Numbered from the stretch's first letter, positions 15,237 through 24,794 are shown. The stretch is 27,216 nt of DNA from Alangreenwoodia sp964438605 (GCA_964438605.1 CAYTKT010000028.1:1-27216), one strand, 5' to 3'. Numbers and translations: made by a program. The notes: a model not told the origin generated them from the sequence alone.

Positions 15237-15661
15237 ACGAGAAAAAGCGGCGTTTTTCACCGCCGGCGGTAGGCGGAAGTTCTTTACTCGTCATCTTTGC
15301 CGTGCTGTGCCTGACAATTTTTGCTCTGCTGTCTCTGTCTACCGTTCAGGCAGACAGCCGTTTAGGGGACGCATCTGCAAAAGCGGTCAGCGGATACTAT
15401 GCCGCGGATACGCAGGCAGAATCCATTCTGGCAAGACTTAGATCTGGTGATATTCCTGACGGAGTGAAGATTACAGACGGAGAACCGCTCATCGCCTCAT
15501 ATGCCTGCACTATTTCAGAAACGCAGACCCTCTCGGTCAGAGTGGCTTTTTACGGCGGGCTGGGCGATAACTACAAAATTATAAGTTGGCAGTCTGTTTC
15601 TACTGCCGACTGGCAGCCGGAGGACGGAATAACCGTCTGGAACGGCGAGACGCTCGATTGA
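15233..15661 (+). CDS. PilX/GspK-like pseudopilin-like membrane protein
   Basis: 142 residues. The N-terminus is basic, then AVGG precedes a hydrophobic helix (SSLLVIFAVLCLTIFALLSL) without Glu+5, a pattern seen in GspK/PilX minor pilins, which often lack that Glu. The following SGYYAADTQAESIL recalls the YAAEAGLE-type block that follows the helix in PilX. GGAGG (15221-15225) is seven bases before ATG, which overlaps the previous stop by ATGA. GspK-like subunits usually cap the pseudopilus; here that is inference. Confidence 0.75.
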   Translation: MNEKKRRFSPPAVGGSSLLVIFAVLCLTIFALLSLSTVQADSRLGDASAKAVSGYYAADTQAESILARLRSGDIPDGVKITDGEPLIASYACTISETQTLSVRVAFYGGLGDNYKIISWQSVSTADWQPEDGITVWNGETLD

Positions 15662-15677
15662 TAAGGGGGTTTTGCTT

Positions 15678-16733
15678 ATGGAAATTATTGATTATTTGCG
15701 TATAGCCGTAGAACACGGAGCTTCAGACCTTTTTATTGTGGCTGGCGGCCCGGTGAGTTATAAGGTCAGGGGTGCAATACGGAATATAAATGAAGAAAAA
15801 GTGCTTCCTCAGGAGGCGGAGAGACTGATAAGTGACCTTTATGCGCAGGCAAAAAGGGATATGGGCAAATACATCAACTGTGGAGATGACGATTTCTCTT
15901 TTGCTATTGGCGGGATTGCAAGATTCAGAGTAAACACTTACAGACAGAGAGGATCCATGGCTGCTGTTGTCCGAGTTGTGGCCTTTGATATACCGGACTG
16001 GAAGGAACTGCACATTCCCGAAGAAGTGATGAAGCTTGCTGACGTGGATCACGGAATGGTGCTTGTCACTGGTACTGCGGGAAGCGGAAAATCGACCACA
16101 CAGGCGTGCATTATTGATAAGATTAATAAAACACGCAGCTGTCATGTTATCACGCTGGAAGATCCTATTGAGTACCTGCACAGAGATCAAAAAAGCATTA
16201 TCAGCCAGAGAGAAATCGCCATTGATACGGAAAACTATCTGACTGCACTGAGAGCCTGTTTGCGCCAGGCACCGGACGTTATTCTTCTGGGCGAAATGCG
16301 TGATCACGAGACTATTCGTACTGCAATGACAGCGGCTGAAACAGGTCATCTTCTCATAGCAACTCTACATACGAGCGGCGCTGTAAATACTATTGACAGG
16401 ATTATCGATTCTTTTCCGCCGGTTCAGCAGGCGCAGATCCGTATTCAGCTCAGCACGGTTCTGCATACGGTTGTGTCTCAGCAGCTGATCCCTGGAAAGG
16501 ATGGCGGAATTGTGCCTGCATACGAAATCATGCATATGAATAACGCGATCAAAAGTCTGATAAGAGACAGCAAGAGCCATCAGATTGAAAACGCCATAAC
16601 TTCCGGCAGCGCGGAAGGAATGATGACGATGGATCAGTCCATTTTAAATCTGTATAAAGACGGACTTATAGATAAAGAAACGGCATTAAGCTATGCGGTC
16701 AATGCAGAACAACTTAAACGGCGCCTGGGTTAA
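15678..16733 (+). CDS. pilT: PilT: type IV pilus retraction ATPase
   Basis: 351 residues, normal for PilT. N-terminal PAS-like part with HGASDLFIVAGG, then the RecA-like core: Walker A GTAGSGKST (132-140), Asp box region with HVITLEDPIEYLH, Walker B LLGEMRD with Glu206, and the His box ATLHTSGAVNTIDRI. AIKSLIRD (290-297) corresponds to the PilT-diagnostic AIRNLIRE motif and separates it from PilB. ATG 15678 is eight bases after AAGGGGG; an in-frame TTG at 15672 is too close. PilT powers pilus depolymerisation and twitching. The extension ATPase PilB is not in this window. Confidence 0.94.
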   Translation: MEIIDYLRIAVEHGASDLFIVAGGPVSYKVRGAIRNINEEKVLPQEAERLISDLYAQAKRDMGKYINCGDDDFSFAIGGIARFRVNTYRQRGSMAAVVRVVAFDIPDWKELHIPEEVMKLADVDHGMVLVTGTAGSGKSTTQACIIDKINKTRSCHVITLEDPIEYLHRDQKSIISQREIAIDTENYLTALRACLRQAPDVILLGEMRDHETIRTAMTAAETGHLLIATLHTSGAVNTIDRIIDSFPPVQQAQIRIQLSTVLHTVVSQQLIPGKDGGIVPAYEIMHMNNAIKSLIRDSKSHQIENAITSGSAEGMMTMDQSILNLYKDGLIDKETALSYAVNAEQLKRRLG

Positions 16734-16914
16734 ACGTTTATGTTGTTTTGAAAATAATGATTGTAGCGTCGAATCATAGCATCGAAGATGCAGCAGAATT
16801 GAAGGGATAATACTTCGGCATCGCTGGACCGTGGAAAACGGTTTAGAGAAGTATGGATTGAAGCTGCGGGGTTTTGGCGGCAAGTCTGGAATAAATATAA
16901 ATATTGGGTGAACT

Positions 16915-18972
16915 ATGGTGAAAGAAAAAATACTAATTGTGGATGATTCAGAAATGAATCGTTCTATTCTGGCAGATATGCTCGGAGATGAATATGAAAT
17001 TCTGGAGGCACAAGACGGTGTCGAGGGGGTGGAAATTCTGCGGCATCACGTTGATGAGATTACGGTGGTGCTGCTGGATATTGTGATGCCCCGGATGGAT
17101 GGATTCGGCGTTTTGGAGGTTATGAATCAAAACGGATGGATCGAAAATGTGCCCGTGATTATGATTTCCGCCGAAAACGGGTCTGCTCAGATAGCCCGGG
17201 CTTATGATATGGGTGTCAGCGACTTTATCACCCGGCCGTTTGATACGCTGGTTGTCCGCCGGCGGGTGATGAATACGTTGTTGTTATATGCCAAGCAGAA
17301 ATTACTGATCGACATGGTAAAGGAGCAGATTGCTGAAACGGAGCGGCGCAGCAGCATGATGGTTGAGATATTAAGTCACATCGTGGAATTTCGGAACGGT
17401 GAGAGCGGCCTGCATATTCTGAATGTGCGTACTGTTACGGATATTTTGCTGCGAGTGCTGAGTTATAAGACGGATCGCTATGAGTTGTCGGAGGAAGAAA
17501 TATCGTATATTAGTGTGGGTTCTGCGCTTCATGATATCGGAAAAATCGTAATAGACAGCGCTATCCTGAATAAGCCGGGCAAGCTGACGCAGGAGGAATT
17601 CGCTATCATGAAGACCCATGCCATGGAAGGCGCTAAGATGCTGGACATGCTGCCCGAATATAGAAATGATCCGCTAATCCAGGCGGCTTATGAGATTTGC
17701 CGATGGCACCATGAACGCTACGACGGCGCAGGATACCCCGACGGCCTTTCCGGAGACGCAATTCCGATTTCCGCTCAAGTGGTGGCACTGGCGGATGTAT
17801 ATGATGCACTGACCAGTCCGCGCGTTTATAAGGCACCCATCCCTCATGAGGAAGCTGTCAGGATGATTTTAGACGGCCAGTGCGGGGCTTTCAATCCGCT
17901 TCTTCTGGAATGTTTATCAGAAAATGCGGAAAGTATTCGTCTGGAATTGTCCGGGGACAGCATCGTTAATATGAACCGCCGGGAAAGTATGGGCATTGTC
18001 CGGGAAACTGTCCGTAAAGGTTCCGGTAACAGTTCCACATCAGAGCGCACGTTACGGCTGCTCGATCATGAGCTGATGAAGAGCAAATCGTTTACTGATA
18101 TGGCCGGAGAAATTCAATTTGAGTACACTGTGGCACCGTCCATGTTTACCTTCATGGATCAGAGTGCGAAGCAGCTGGGTGTTGATAAATTTTTCCCGGA
18201 CCCTGCCAGTAATGAACAGCTTCGGGCGGTTCTGGGAGATGACGGCTGGAGCCAGATGGCCGAAAAAACCCGCAGGACTACGCCGGAATCGCCTGACATC
18301 AGTTATGACTGTCAATTATTATGCAGTGGTTCGCTTCGCTGGCATAAGGTCGTGCTAAAAACGATCTGGACGGAAGATTCGCCTCCGAAATTTCATGGTT
18401 TTTTGGGCAAGGCTATTGATATTCACGACACCCATGTAAAACTGGCGGATCTGGAAAATAAGGCTGCCAGGGATTCCATGACGGGCCTTTTGAATCGCGC
18501 TGCCGCTGTGGAAAAGATCGATGCTCGTATCGCAGAATATCCGAACAGCCAGTTTGCTATGTGTATCTTTGATCTGGACTTTTTTAAAAATGCAAACGAT
18601 CTGTACGGACATCAGTTTGGCGATCAGGTTTTAAAAGAGATAGCCAGACGCATTGTAAACAGTGTGCGTACTTCGGATATCGCGTGCCGTGTCGGGGGCG
18701 ATGAATTTTTGCTGTTTTTAGAGTATAAGACGTCTCTGGAAAAGATTATCGACCGAATCTTCAAAAGCTTGTGCGGAGATTATAAGGATTACACCATTTC
18801 TGTTACAATGGGTGTGGCCCAATCGGAAAATGTTGAGAAAAATTATGAAGAATTGTTCCGTGCGGCGGATCAGGCGCTCTATGCGGCAAAACGTGCGGGC
18901 AGAGGCAGGTATTGTTTTTACGACGATACGATGCAGGGTGTGTTTTCGGAAATATCTGATATCGACGAATGA
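16915..18972 (+). CDS. Response regulator with HD-GYP, PAS and GGDEF domains: predicted bifunctional c-di-GMP enzyme
   Basis: 685 residues. Receiver domain 1-125 with acidic Asp10/Asp11, phospho-acceptor Asp55 and the Lys position replaced in ITRPF. HD-GYP domain about 150-350 with His206-Asp207 (HDIGK), HHERYDGAGYP and GYP at 273-275, predicting c-di-GMP hydrolysis. A PAS-like region at about 395-515, then GGDEF domain 520-675 with intact GGDEF (594-598) and an RTSD inhibitory site (585-588) exactly five residues upstream, predicting c-di-GMP synthesis with product feedback. The ribosome site (GGGTGA) is weak. It lies after pilT and overlaps the Hpt gene region. Which activity dominates, and under which phosphorylation state, cannot be read from sequence. 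Confidence 0.93.
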   Translation: MVKEKILIVDDSEMNRSILADMLGDEYEILEAQDGVEGVEILRHHVDEITVVLLDIVMPRMDGFGVLEVMNQNGWIENVPVIMISAENGSAQIARAYDMGVSDFITRPFDTLVVRRRVMNTLLLYAKQKLLIDMVKEQIAETERRSSMMVEILSHIVEFRNGESGLHILNVRTVTDILLRVLSYKTDRYELSEEEISYISVGSALHDIGKIVIDSAILNKPGKLTQEEFAIMKTHAMEGAKMLDMLPEYRNDPLIQAAYEICRWHHERYDGAGYPDGLSGDAIPISAQVVALADVYDALTSPRVYKAPIPHEEAVRMILDGQCGAFNPLLLECLSENAESIRLELSGDSIVNMNRRESMGIVRETVRKGSGNSSTSERTLRLLDHELMKSKSFTDMAGEIQFEYTVAPSMFTFMDQSAKQLGVDKFFPDPASNEQLRAVLGDDGWSQMAEKTRRTTPESPDISYDCQLLCSGSLRWHKVVLKTIWTEDSPPKFHGFLGKAIDIHDTHVKLADLENKAARDSMTGLLNRAAAVEKIDARIAEYPNSQFAMCIFDLDFFKNANDLYGHQFGDQVLKEIARRIVNSVRTSDIACRVGGDEFLLFLEYKTSLEKIIDRIFKSLCGDYKDYTISVTMGVAQSENVEKNYEELFRAADQALYAAKRAGRGRYCFYDDTMQGVFSEISDIDE

Positions 18973-18989
18973 AAAGGAGGAATGATCCG

Positions 18990-19355
18990 GTGACAATACA
19001 GGAATGTTACAAAGCGATGGGAGCCGATTATGACGATGTGCTGAGCCGGCTGCACAGTGAGCGTCTGGTTCAGAAATTTGTATTGAAATTTTTAGATGAT
19101 GAAAGTTACGCATTGTTGAGCGACAGCATGGCAAACGGTGATCTGGAAAGCGCATTCAGAGCCAGCCATACCATTAAAGGGGTGTGTCAGAATTTAGGAC
19201 TTACCGGACTGGAGCAGTCCAGCCGCGATTTGACGGAAGCGCTTCGTGCCCGCAACGCGGAACGCGCTGCCGAGCTTTTTGAACAGGTAAAGGTCGATTA
19301 CGAAACGACGATAAATGCTATCCGGACTTATAAAGAGCAGGGAAGCGAAAGATAG
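18990..19355 (+). CDS. Stand-alone Hpt phosphotransfer protein
   Basis: 121 residues from GTG 18990; an ATG at 18969 overlapping the previous stop would add seven residues. GTG is preferred because AAGGAGG (18974-18980) sits nine bases before it. The four-helix Hpt signature is clear: phospho-acceptor His60 in ASHTIKGVCQNLG. Neither hybrid kinase downstream carries its own Hpt domain, so this protein is the natural carrier between their receiver domains and the receiver of the c-di-GMP enzyme encoded just upstream. Confidence 0.92.
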   Translation: MTIQECYKAMGADYDDVLSRLHSERLVQKFVLKFLDDESYALLSDSMANGDLESAFRASHTIKGVCQNLGLTGLEQSSRDLTEALRARNAERAAELFEQVKVDYETTINAIRTYKEQGSER

Positions 19356-19387
19356 ATTATGAAAAAGCTTTTTCCCATAGAGGCAAC

Positions 19388-19456
19388 GTGGCGAATACTG
19401 AGATTCTGATTGCAGTGATTATTGTTTTATTCGTGAAAGTTTTCCTAAAATCATGA
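19388..19456 (+). CDS. Possible 22-codon hydrophobic peptide
   Basis: GTG 19388 to TGA 19454, encoding a nearly all-hydrophobic single helix (ILIAVIIVLFVKVFL). AGAGG lies four to five bases before it. Its stop overlaps the ATG of the next small frame (19453) as ATGA. It may be a tiny membrane protein or the first half of a frameshifted one; chance cannot be excluded. Confidence 0.25.
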   Translation: MANTEILIAVIIVLFVKVFLKS

Positions 19457-19554
19457 ATATCGATGACATCTGTAATATTACTGTAAGTGTTTGCATTATC
19501 GCTGCGCGAACCGGTGGCTTTATCCTGAATATTATCCTGCTTGCGCAACATTGA
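19453..19554 (+). CDS. Possible 33-codon hydrophobic peptide
   Basis: ATG 19453 to TGA 19552. It is rich in Ile/Val/Leu with a second hydrophobic stretch near the end (GGFILNIILLA). It is coupled to the preceding frame by ATGA. In the -1 frame relative to it, the two would form one small two-helix membrane protein of about 55 residues if a single base were restored. Confidence 0.25.
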   Translation: MNIDDICNITVSVCIIAARTGGFILNIILLAQH

Positions 19555-19653
19555 AGAATATTAAAGATTTTGATGCCTCTGACAGGGAAACGGAAGGGGA
19601 GAAAGCCTGAAGTATCTGCACTGAGGATCTGCTGTCTAAAGGAGAAATATAAG

Positions 19654-21759
19654 ATGATCTGTAAACTGTTCAGGCGCATACTGATGCTGGCACTGTGCGT
19701 CTGCCTGTTTCTGTGTACCCTAATTACCGCGTCAGCGGCCGCACGGCCTGACGAAATTCAGTTTACGGAGGAGGAACTTGCGTACATCCATTCCAACAGT
19801 CCGCTGCGGGTGGGCTATGTTCAGGATCGTATTCCGGTGTCCTTCTCGGACGAAGATGGTGAGCTGGCGGGTATCTCTCGTTATATTTTTGACCGTATCG
19901 CCCAGCTCAGTGGTCTTACGTTTGAATATGTTCCTCTGCCTGCGGGGAGCATTACCTACGAGTACCTTCTGAGTGAAGATTTGGATTTTGTCACCAATGT
20001 AGAATACAACAGTGAAAACCTGAAAGCGCGGGGTATTCTCGTCAGTGAACCATATCTGTCGAGCAAAAAAGTGGTGGTAGTTCGGGAGAATGTGGAATTT
20101 GATCCCAACGCAGAGCTGACGGTCGCCCTCTCTACTGGCTCACAGACACTCGGCAAAGTGATTAGTGACCGCTATCCAAACTTTAAACAAAAGAATTATG
20201 ACTCTATCATCGACTGTTTTGATGCGCTCTTGGCCGGGGAAGCGGATCTGATGATACAAAATCAATATGTGGTAGAATACTGGTTTTCCAAGCCAGCTTA
20301 TGAAAAACTCAAAATAGTTCCTGTGCCGGGACTTGCGGATGAACTCTGTTTTTCTGCCGTATTTTCTTTTGATGGCAGAGAAGGTCCCTCGGAGGATGAC
20401 GGGCGTATTCTCATCAGCATCCTTAATAAGGCTATCGCTGCCGTAACAGAGGAAGAAATAGACAGCTATACCATTCAGGCTGTCGTGGAGAATCAGTACA
20501 CTTATGGCATATTGGACTTCCTTAGCCGGTACCGCTATGCCGTCAGCATTATGTTTATTTCTGTGCCGGTCATCCTGATCCTGACAGTGGTGCTGATTCG
20601 TCAGCGCTTCCGATCTCTTGCGACTCAGGCGGATGCCAAAGCAAAGGGGGAATTCCTTTCTGCGATGAGCCACGAAATCCGCACTCCATTAAACGGGCTT
20701 ATCGGTCTGAATCAGCTGATTTCCCAGCGAATGGATGATCGGGAGCAAGTAGATCGATATCTGCAGCAGTCTACCGTTACTGCCCGGTATCTTCTGCGTC
20801 TGCTCAACGATGTTCTGGATATGTCCAGCCTCCAGAATGGAACAATGGAGATCACTCCGGCACCCATGGATCTGTCGCTGTTAGTTTCCACTACGGAGAC
20901 TCTGGTGCAGGGAACGATGACGGATCAGGGTTTAAATTTCCAGGAAAAGGTAGAATTATCCTGCCCTTATGTCTTGGGGGACGAAGCCAGGGTGCAGCAA
21001 GTGTTGCTCAATTTGTTGGACAATGCCTGTAAGTTTACACCAGAGGGTGGAAATGTGACACTGACGGTTGATCAAAGTGCGACGAAAGACGGCAGCATCG
21101 TCACCCGTTTTAAAGTGTCGGATACTGGCTGCGGGATCGGCGAGGAGTTCGAGAAGCAGGTTTTCCACTCTTTCGCCCAAGAGCGGGAGACAGTATCTCA
21201 AGGCAATCAGGGTACCGGTCTGGGTCTTCCTCTTAGCCGCAGTCTGGCCAGACTGATGGGTGGTGATGTCACCTTTACAAGTAAAAAGGGAGAAGGCAGT
21301 GATTTCTTCTTCACTTTCTCTGCTCAGCCGGTTGACGCTCCGGAGCCGGTCGTTTCTACTCCGTCATCATTAAAAACCGATCTTCCACATATCCTTGTGG
21401 CTGAAGACAATGAGCTTAACCGCGAGATCATGCAGGATCTGTTGGAAAACGAGGGCTTTTCTGTTACTCTGGCAGAAGATGGACAAGAGGCTCTGGAGAT
21501 ATTTCGGGACGCTCCGCCAAACACTTTTGAGGTGATTATCATGGATTTGTTGATGCCTCGTATGGATGGCTACCAGGCTACTGAGGCGATTCGTGATCTT
21601 CCGCGGGAAGACGCTAAATCAGTATATATTATTGCCTGCACCGCCAATGCCGCCGAACAGGAGCGGGGCAGGATTCTGGCCAGTGGCATGGACGCTTTTC
21701 TATCCAAGCCGGTGGATGTGGATGTCTTGTTAGAGATGATATCTTCACGAAGGAGCTGA
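19654..21759 (+). CDS. BvgS-like hybrid histidine kinase with periplasmic-type solute-binding sensor
   Basis: 701 residues. Signal peptide/anchor at 1-29, an SBP_bac_3-type extracellular sensor (about 40-280; blocks LRVGYVQDRIPVSF and FDALLAGEADLMI), one membrane helix (about 295-317), HisKA with His340 in MSHEIRTPLNG, HATPase with NLLDNACKF, DTGCGIG and GTGLGLPLS, and a receiver domain with Asp631 and FLSKP. AAAGGAG nine bases before ATG 19654 fixes the start; upstream in-frame ATGs lack sites. Sensors of this class bind amino acids or similar small solutes. There is no C-terminal Hpt, unlike BvgS itself. It is followed after 59 bases by a second hybrid kinase. Confidence 0.93.
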   Translation: MICKLFRRILMLALCVCLFLCTLITASAAARPDEIQFTEEELAYIHSNSPLRVGYVQDRIPVSFSDEDGELAGISRYIFDRIAQLSGLTFEYVPLPAGSITYEYLLSEDLDFVTNVEYNSENLKARGILVSEPYLSSKKVVVVRENVEFDPNAELTVALSTGSQTLGKVISDRYPNFKQKNYDSIIDCFDALLAGEADLMIQNQYVVEYWFSKPAYEKLKIVPVPGLADELCFSAVFSFDGREGPSEDDGRILISILNKAIAAVTEEEIDSYTIQAVVENQYTYGILDFLSRYRYAVSIMFISVPVILILTVVLIRQRFRSLATQADAKAKGEFLSAMSHEIRTPLNGLIGLNQLISQRMDDREQVDRYLQQSTVTARYLLRLLNDVLDMSSLQNGTMEITPAPMDLSLLVSTTETLVQGTMTDQGLNFQEKVELSCPYVLGDEARVQQVLLNLLDNACKFTPEGGNVTLTVDQSATKDGSIVTRFKVSDTGCGIGEEFEKQVFHSFAQERETVSQGNQGTGLGLPLSRSLARLMGGDVTFTSKKGEGSDFFFTFSAQPVDAPEPVVSTPSSLKTDLPHILVAEDNELNREIMQDLLENEGFSVTLAEDGQEALEIFRDAPPNTFEVIIMDLLMPRMDGYQATEAIRDLPREDAKSVYIIACTANAAEQERGRILASGMDAFLSKPVDVDVLLEMISSRRS

Positions 21760-21818
21760 ACTGCGCAGCAAGCTGCGGGTGCATATGTTCCACACTGTTG
21801 CAAAAAAGGAGGGAGCGA

Positions 21819-24794
21819 ATGAAAAAGAAAATATCGAAATTCGCATCGGTGATTTTGATCGGCGTTGTCGTGGTCGCCATCGTGTGGATTGGCATCGTCT
21901 ATTTCCAGTTCATCTCTCAGCGCATCTATGAGGATAGTACCAGCAATCTGCGGGAAATTTGCAGTCAGGTAAACCGCTCTTTCAGCGCTTTCGTCGAGCG
22001 GAATTGGGGCCTTCTGGATGGCTGGGGGGATTATATCGCCCTTGTGAGTGATGTGGATGACAATGAGATCGCGGACTTTGTTGACGAAGAACGGGGCTAC
22101 TGGGGGTTTTCGGATTTTTATTTTCTTTCCAGCGACGGAAACTGCATAACACCGGATGGAGTGCAGCGCCGAATAGAAATAGATGAAAACTGGGAAAGTC
22201 TGTTTCAGGAAAAGAAACCTATTATGGCAGGGGAAACTTTGCCCACGGGCCAGAAAATCACCGTATTCGTAGTGTCGGTGCCCAGCGGCACCTATCGGGG
22301 CTTTACTTACGATGCAGTAGGTATTAGCTTTACAAATGACGATATGGCGAATTCTCTGCGTGTAGATGCTTTCGATGGAAAGGCTAAATGTTTCGTGCTT
22401 CACAGCGACGGGAACGTACTGTTGTCCACTAAGAGCGGCGGTGGCGTATTCAGTAATTATCTCGTTTATTTAAAAGCGGCATCGGATCTCGATGCCAAAG
22501 AACTGACGCAGATAGAAAAAGATTGGAAAACAGGTTCTGATGGCCAGATACAGTGCAAAATTGGCGGCGTCGACTACTGCATCCTGTATCAGAGTGTGGG
22601 TTATCAGGACTACATACTGTTGAGTGCGGTGCCGCAGAATGTGATCAGCGCCGGTTTTCTTTCAGTCAAGAATATCACGATGGTTGTTCTCATCGTTATT
22701 TTTCTGTTGATAGGGGCGTCAGTGATTACGCTGATTATCATGCGTAACCGCAGTCAGTCACAAGAAACTCGAAAAGAACTGAAATCCAAGGATATTTTAT
22801 TCGAGGCGCTGTCAAACAATATAGATTACATCTTTTTGATGCTGAATGTTGACGATCAGCGGGCGGACTATCTCAGTCCCAATATAGAAAGATTGCTGGG
22901 AATTCCGGAAAAAGTTGCACGCGAGGACTTGCGGGAACTGGAAAAATGCTCGGTGAATGGAGATGTTCTCATTCCGCGTGCGGAGCTTGAGTCAATTCCT
23001 CTCCGTGGAAGTATTTACAAAGAGTGCGAATACCAGCATCAGGTCACTGGCGAGCGCCGCTGGTATCGGATGGTAGTGTATCACACGGACGTACAGGATA
23101 CAGAAAAATACATTATCGTGATGTCAGACCGTACTCAGGAACGGAAAATGAATGAAAATCTGAAGGAGGCATTGGCGGCAGCCCGCAGCGCTAATGAAGC
23201 GAAAAGCAATTTCCTTTCCAATATGTCCCATGATATACGAACTCCGATGAACGCCATTGTGGGCTTCTCAACATTGCTGGAAAAAGATGCGGATCAGGCG
23301 GACAAGGTGCGTGAGTATACCCAAAAGATCAAATCGTCAAGTCAGCATTTGCTCAGTCTCATCAATGATGTGCTGGACATGAGCAAAATTGAGAATGGTA
23401 AGACTTCACTCAATGTGGGTTGTTTCAGTCTGCCGGAGGTGCTGACGGAACTGAATGCCATTTTCATGCACCAGGTCAAGGCGAAGCATCAGACTTTTGA
23501 AATCCACATCCAGGGTACACCTCCGGAACAGTTGATTGGCGATAAGCTGCGTCTGAACCAGATTCTCATCAACCTGCTGTCTAACGCAATCAAATATACA
23601 CCTGACAATGGAAAAATTGAATTTCTGGTATGTGAGCTGCCTCAGCAGTCCCCACAGTATGCAAAATTGCGTTTTGTGGTGCAGGATAATGGAATCGGAA
23701 TGAGTCCGGAGTTTATAAAACACCTTTTTGATCCTTTCAGCAGAGAAGTCAATTCCGTAACCAACAAAGTTCAGGGCACCGGCCTCGGTATGGCTATTAC
23801 GAAGAATCTGGTAGATTTGATGGGTGGAGTTATCCAGGTGGAGAGCCAGGTCGGAAAGGGAACGACTTTTATTGTAGAGCTTTCTTTCAAACTGTCAGAG
23901 CAGAACAACCCGGAAACAGAAACCTGGTTTCATCGTAAAGTCAAACGTATCCTGGTGGCTGACGATGATGAGGATGTCTGCCTGAGCATCCGGGAATCGC
24001 TGCGGGACAGCGGTGTGGATGTGTCATTTGTTACGGATGGCGCTGCCGCCGTGGAAACTGCTGTTTTGGCACACAACCGTGGTGAAGGGTTCGATGTTAT
24101 TCTGCTGGATTGGAAAATGCCTAAACTCGATGGTGTGGAGACTGCCCGCAGGATCAGACAGCAGGTGGGGCCGGATGTACCCGTTCTGGTGCTGACTTCT
24201 TACGACTGGTCGGAAATCGAGGAAGAAGCCCGTGCCGCCGGGATCGACGCTTTTTTGTCAAAGCCATTCTTTGTATCTACTTTTCTGCAAGCGATTCGGC
24301 CTTTGTTCATTACGCATACAGAACGCGAAGAACCGGAGCGGACGGCTTCAGAAAACATCATGAAAGACCGACTGTTTCTGGTGGCGGAAGATAACGAACT
24401 CAATGCTGAGATTCTGACTGCAATTCTGGACATGGAAGGCGCAAAATGCGAACTGGCGGCAAATGGCCAGGAGGCTGTGGAGATGTTCCAGGCATCTGAG
24501 CCGGGCTATTACGATATGATTTTGATGGATATTCAGATGCCGGTGATGAACGGCTACGAGGCCACGAGGATCATTCGCGCCTGCGAACATCCTGAAGCCT
24601 GCACCATTCCTATCGTAGCTATGACTGCAAACACTTTTGCCGAAGATGTGCGAAATGCTCTGGATGCGGGGATGGACGGCCACCTGGCTAAGCCTGTTGA
24701 TATAGACGCTATGCGGGAGATGGTGGGGCACCTCCTGCAGAAAGACGCGGATGACTCCGCGCCCACTGTGAAGAAAGGAAAAGATCAGTCATGA
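21819..24794 (+). CDS. Cache/PAS hybrid histidine kinase with two receiver domains
   Basis: 991 residues. Membrane helix 8-30, an extracellular Cache-like sensor (about 35-280), second helix about 286-308, a PAS domain (about 318-440; block YLSPNIERLLGIP), a short coiled linker, HisKA with His471 in MSHDIRTPMNA, HATPase (NLLSNAIKYTP, DNGIGM, GTGLGMAIT), receiver 1 with Asp764 and receiver 2 with Asp904, both with intact acidic clusters and the conserved Lys. AAAGGAGGG six bases before ATG 21819 sets the start. The final codons overlap the next gene's start. Ligand unknown; the neighbour is a solute-binding lipoprotein that may present it. Confidence 0.94.
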   Translation: MKKKISKFASVILIGVVVVAIVWIGIVYFQFISQRIYEDSTSNLREICSQVNRSFSAFVERNWGLLDGWGDYIALVSDVDDNEIADFVDEERGYWGFSDFYFLSSDGNCITPDGVQRRIEIDENWESLFQEKKPIMAGETLPTGQKITVFVVSVPSGTYRGFTYDAVGISFTNDDMANSLRVDAFDGKAKCFVLHSDGNVLLSTKSGGGVFSNYLVYLKAASDLDAKELTQIEKDWKTGSDGQIQCKIGGVDYCILYQSVGYQDYILLSAVPQNVISAGFLSVKNITMVVLIVIFLLIGASVITLIIMRNRSQSQETRKELKSKDILFEALSNNIDYIFLMLNVDDQRADYLSPNIERLLGIPEKVAREDLRELEKCSVNGDVLIPRAELESIPLRGSIYKECEYQHQVTGERRWYRMVVYHTDVQDTEKYIIVMSDRTQERKMNENLKEALAAARSANEAKSNFLSNMSHDIRTPMNAIVGFSTLLEKDADQADKVREYTQKIKSSSQHLLSLINDVLDMSKIENGKTSLNVGCFSLPEVLTELNAIFMHQVKAKHQTFEIHIQGTPPEQLIGDKLRLNQILINLLSNAIKYTPDNGKIEFLVCELPQQSPQYAKLRFVVQDNGIGMSPEFIKHLFDPFSREVNSVTNKVQGTGLGMAITKNLVDLMGGVIQVESQVGKGTTFIVELSFKLSEQNNPETETWFHRKVKRILVADDDEDVCLSIRESLRDSGVDVSFVTDGAAAVETAVLAHNRGEGFDVILLDWKMPKLDGVETARRIRQQVGPDVPVLVLTSYDWSEIEEEARAAGIDAFLSKPFFVSTFLQAIRPLFITHTEREEPERTASENIMKDRLFLVAEDNELNAEILTAILDMEGAKCELAANGQEAVEMFQASEPGYYDMILMDIQMPVMNGYEATRIIRACEHPEACTIPIVAMTANTFAEDVRNALDAGMDGHLAKPVDIDAMREMVGHLLQKDADDSAPTVKKGKDQS

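Noticed and set aside
21570..22403. Long minus-strand frame opposite the kinase genes
   Set aside because: Antisense to two clear kinases; no recognisable motifs.
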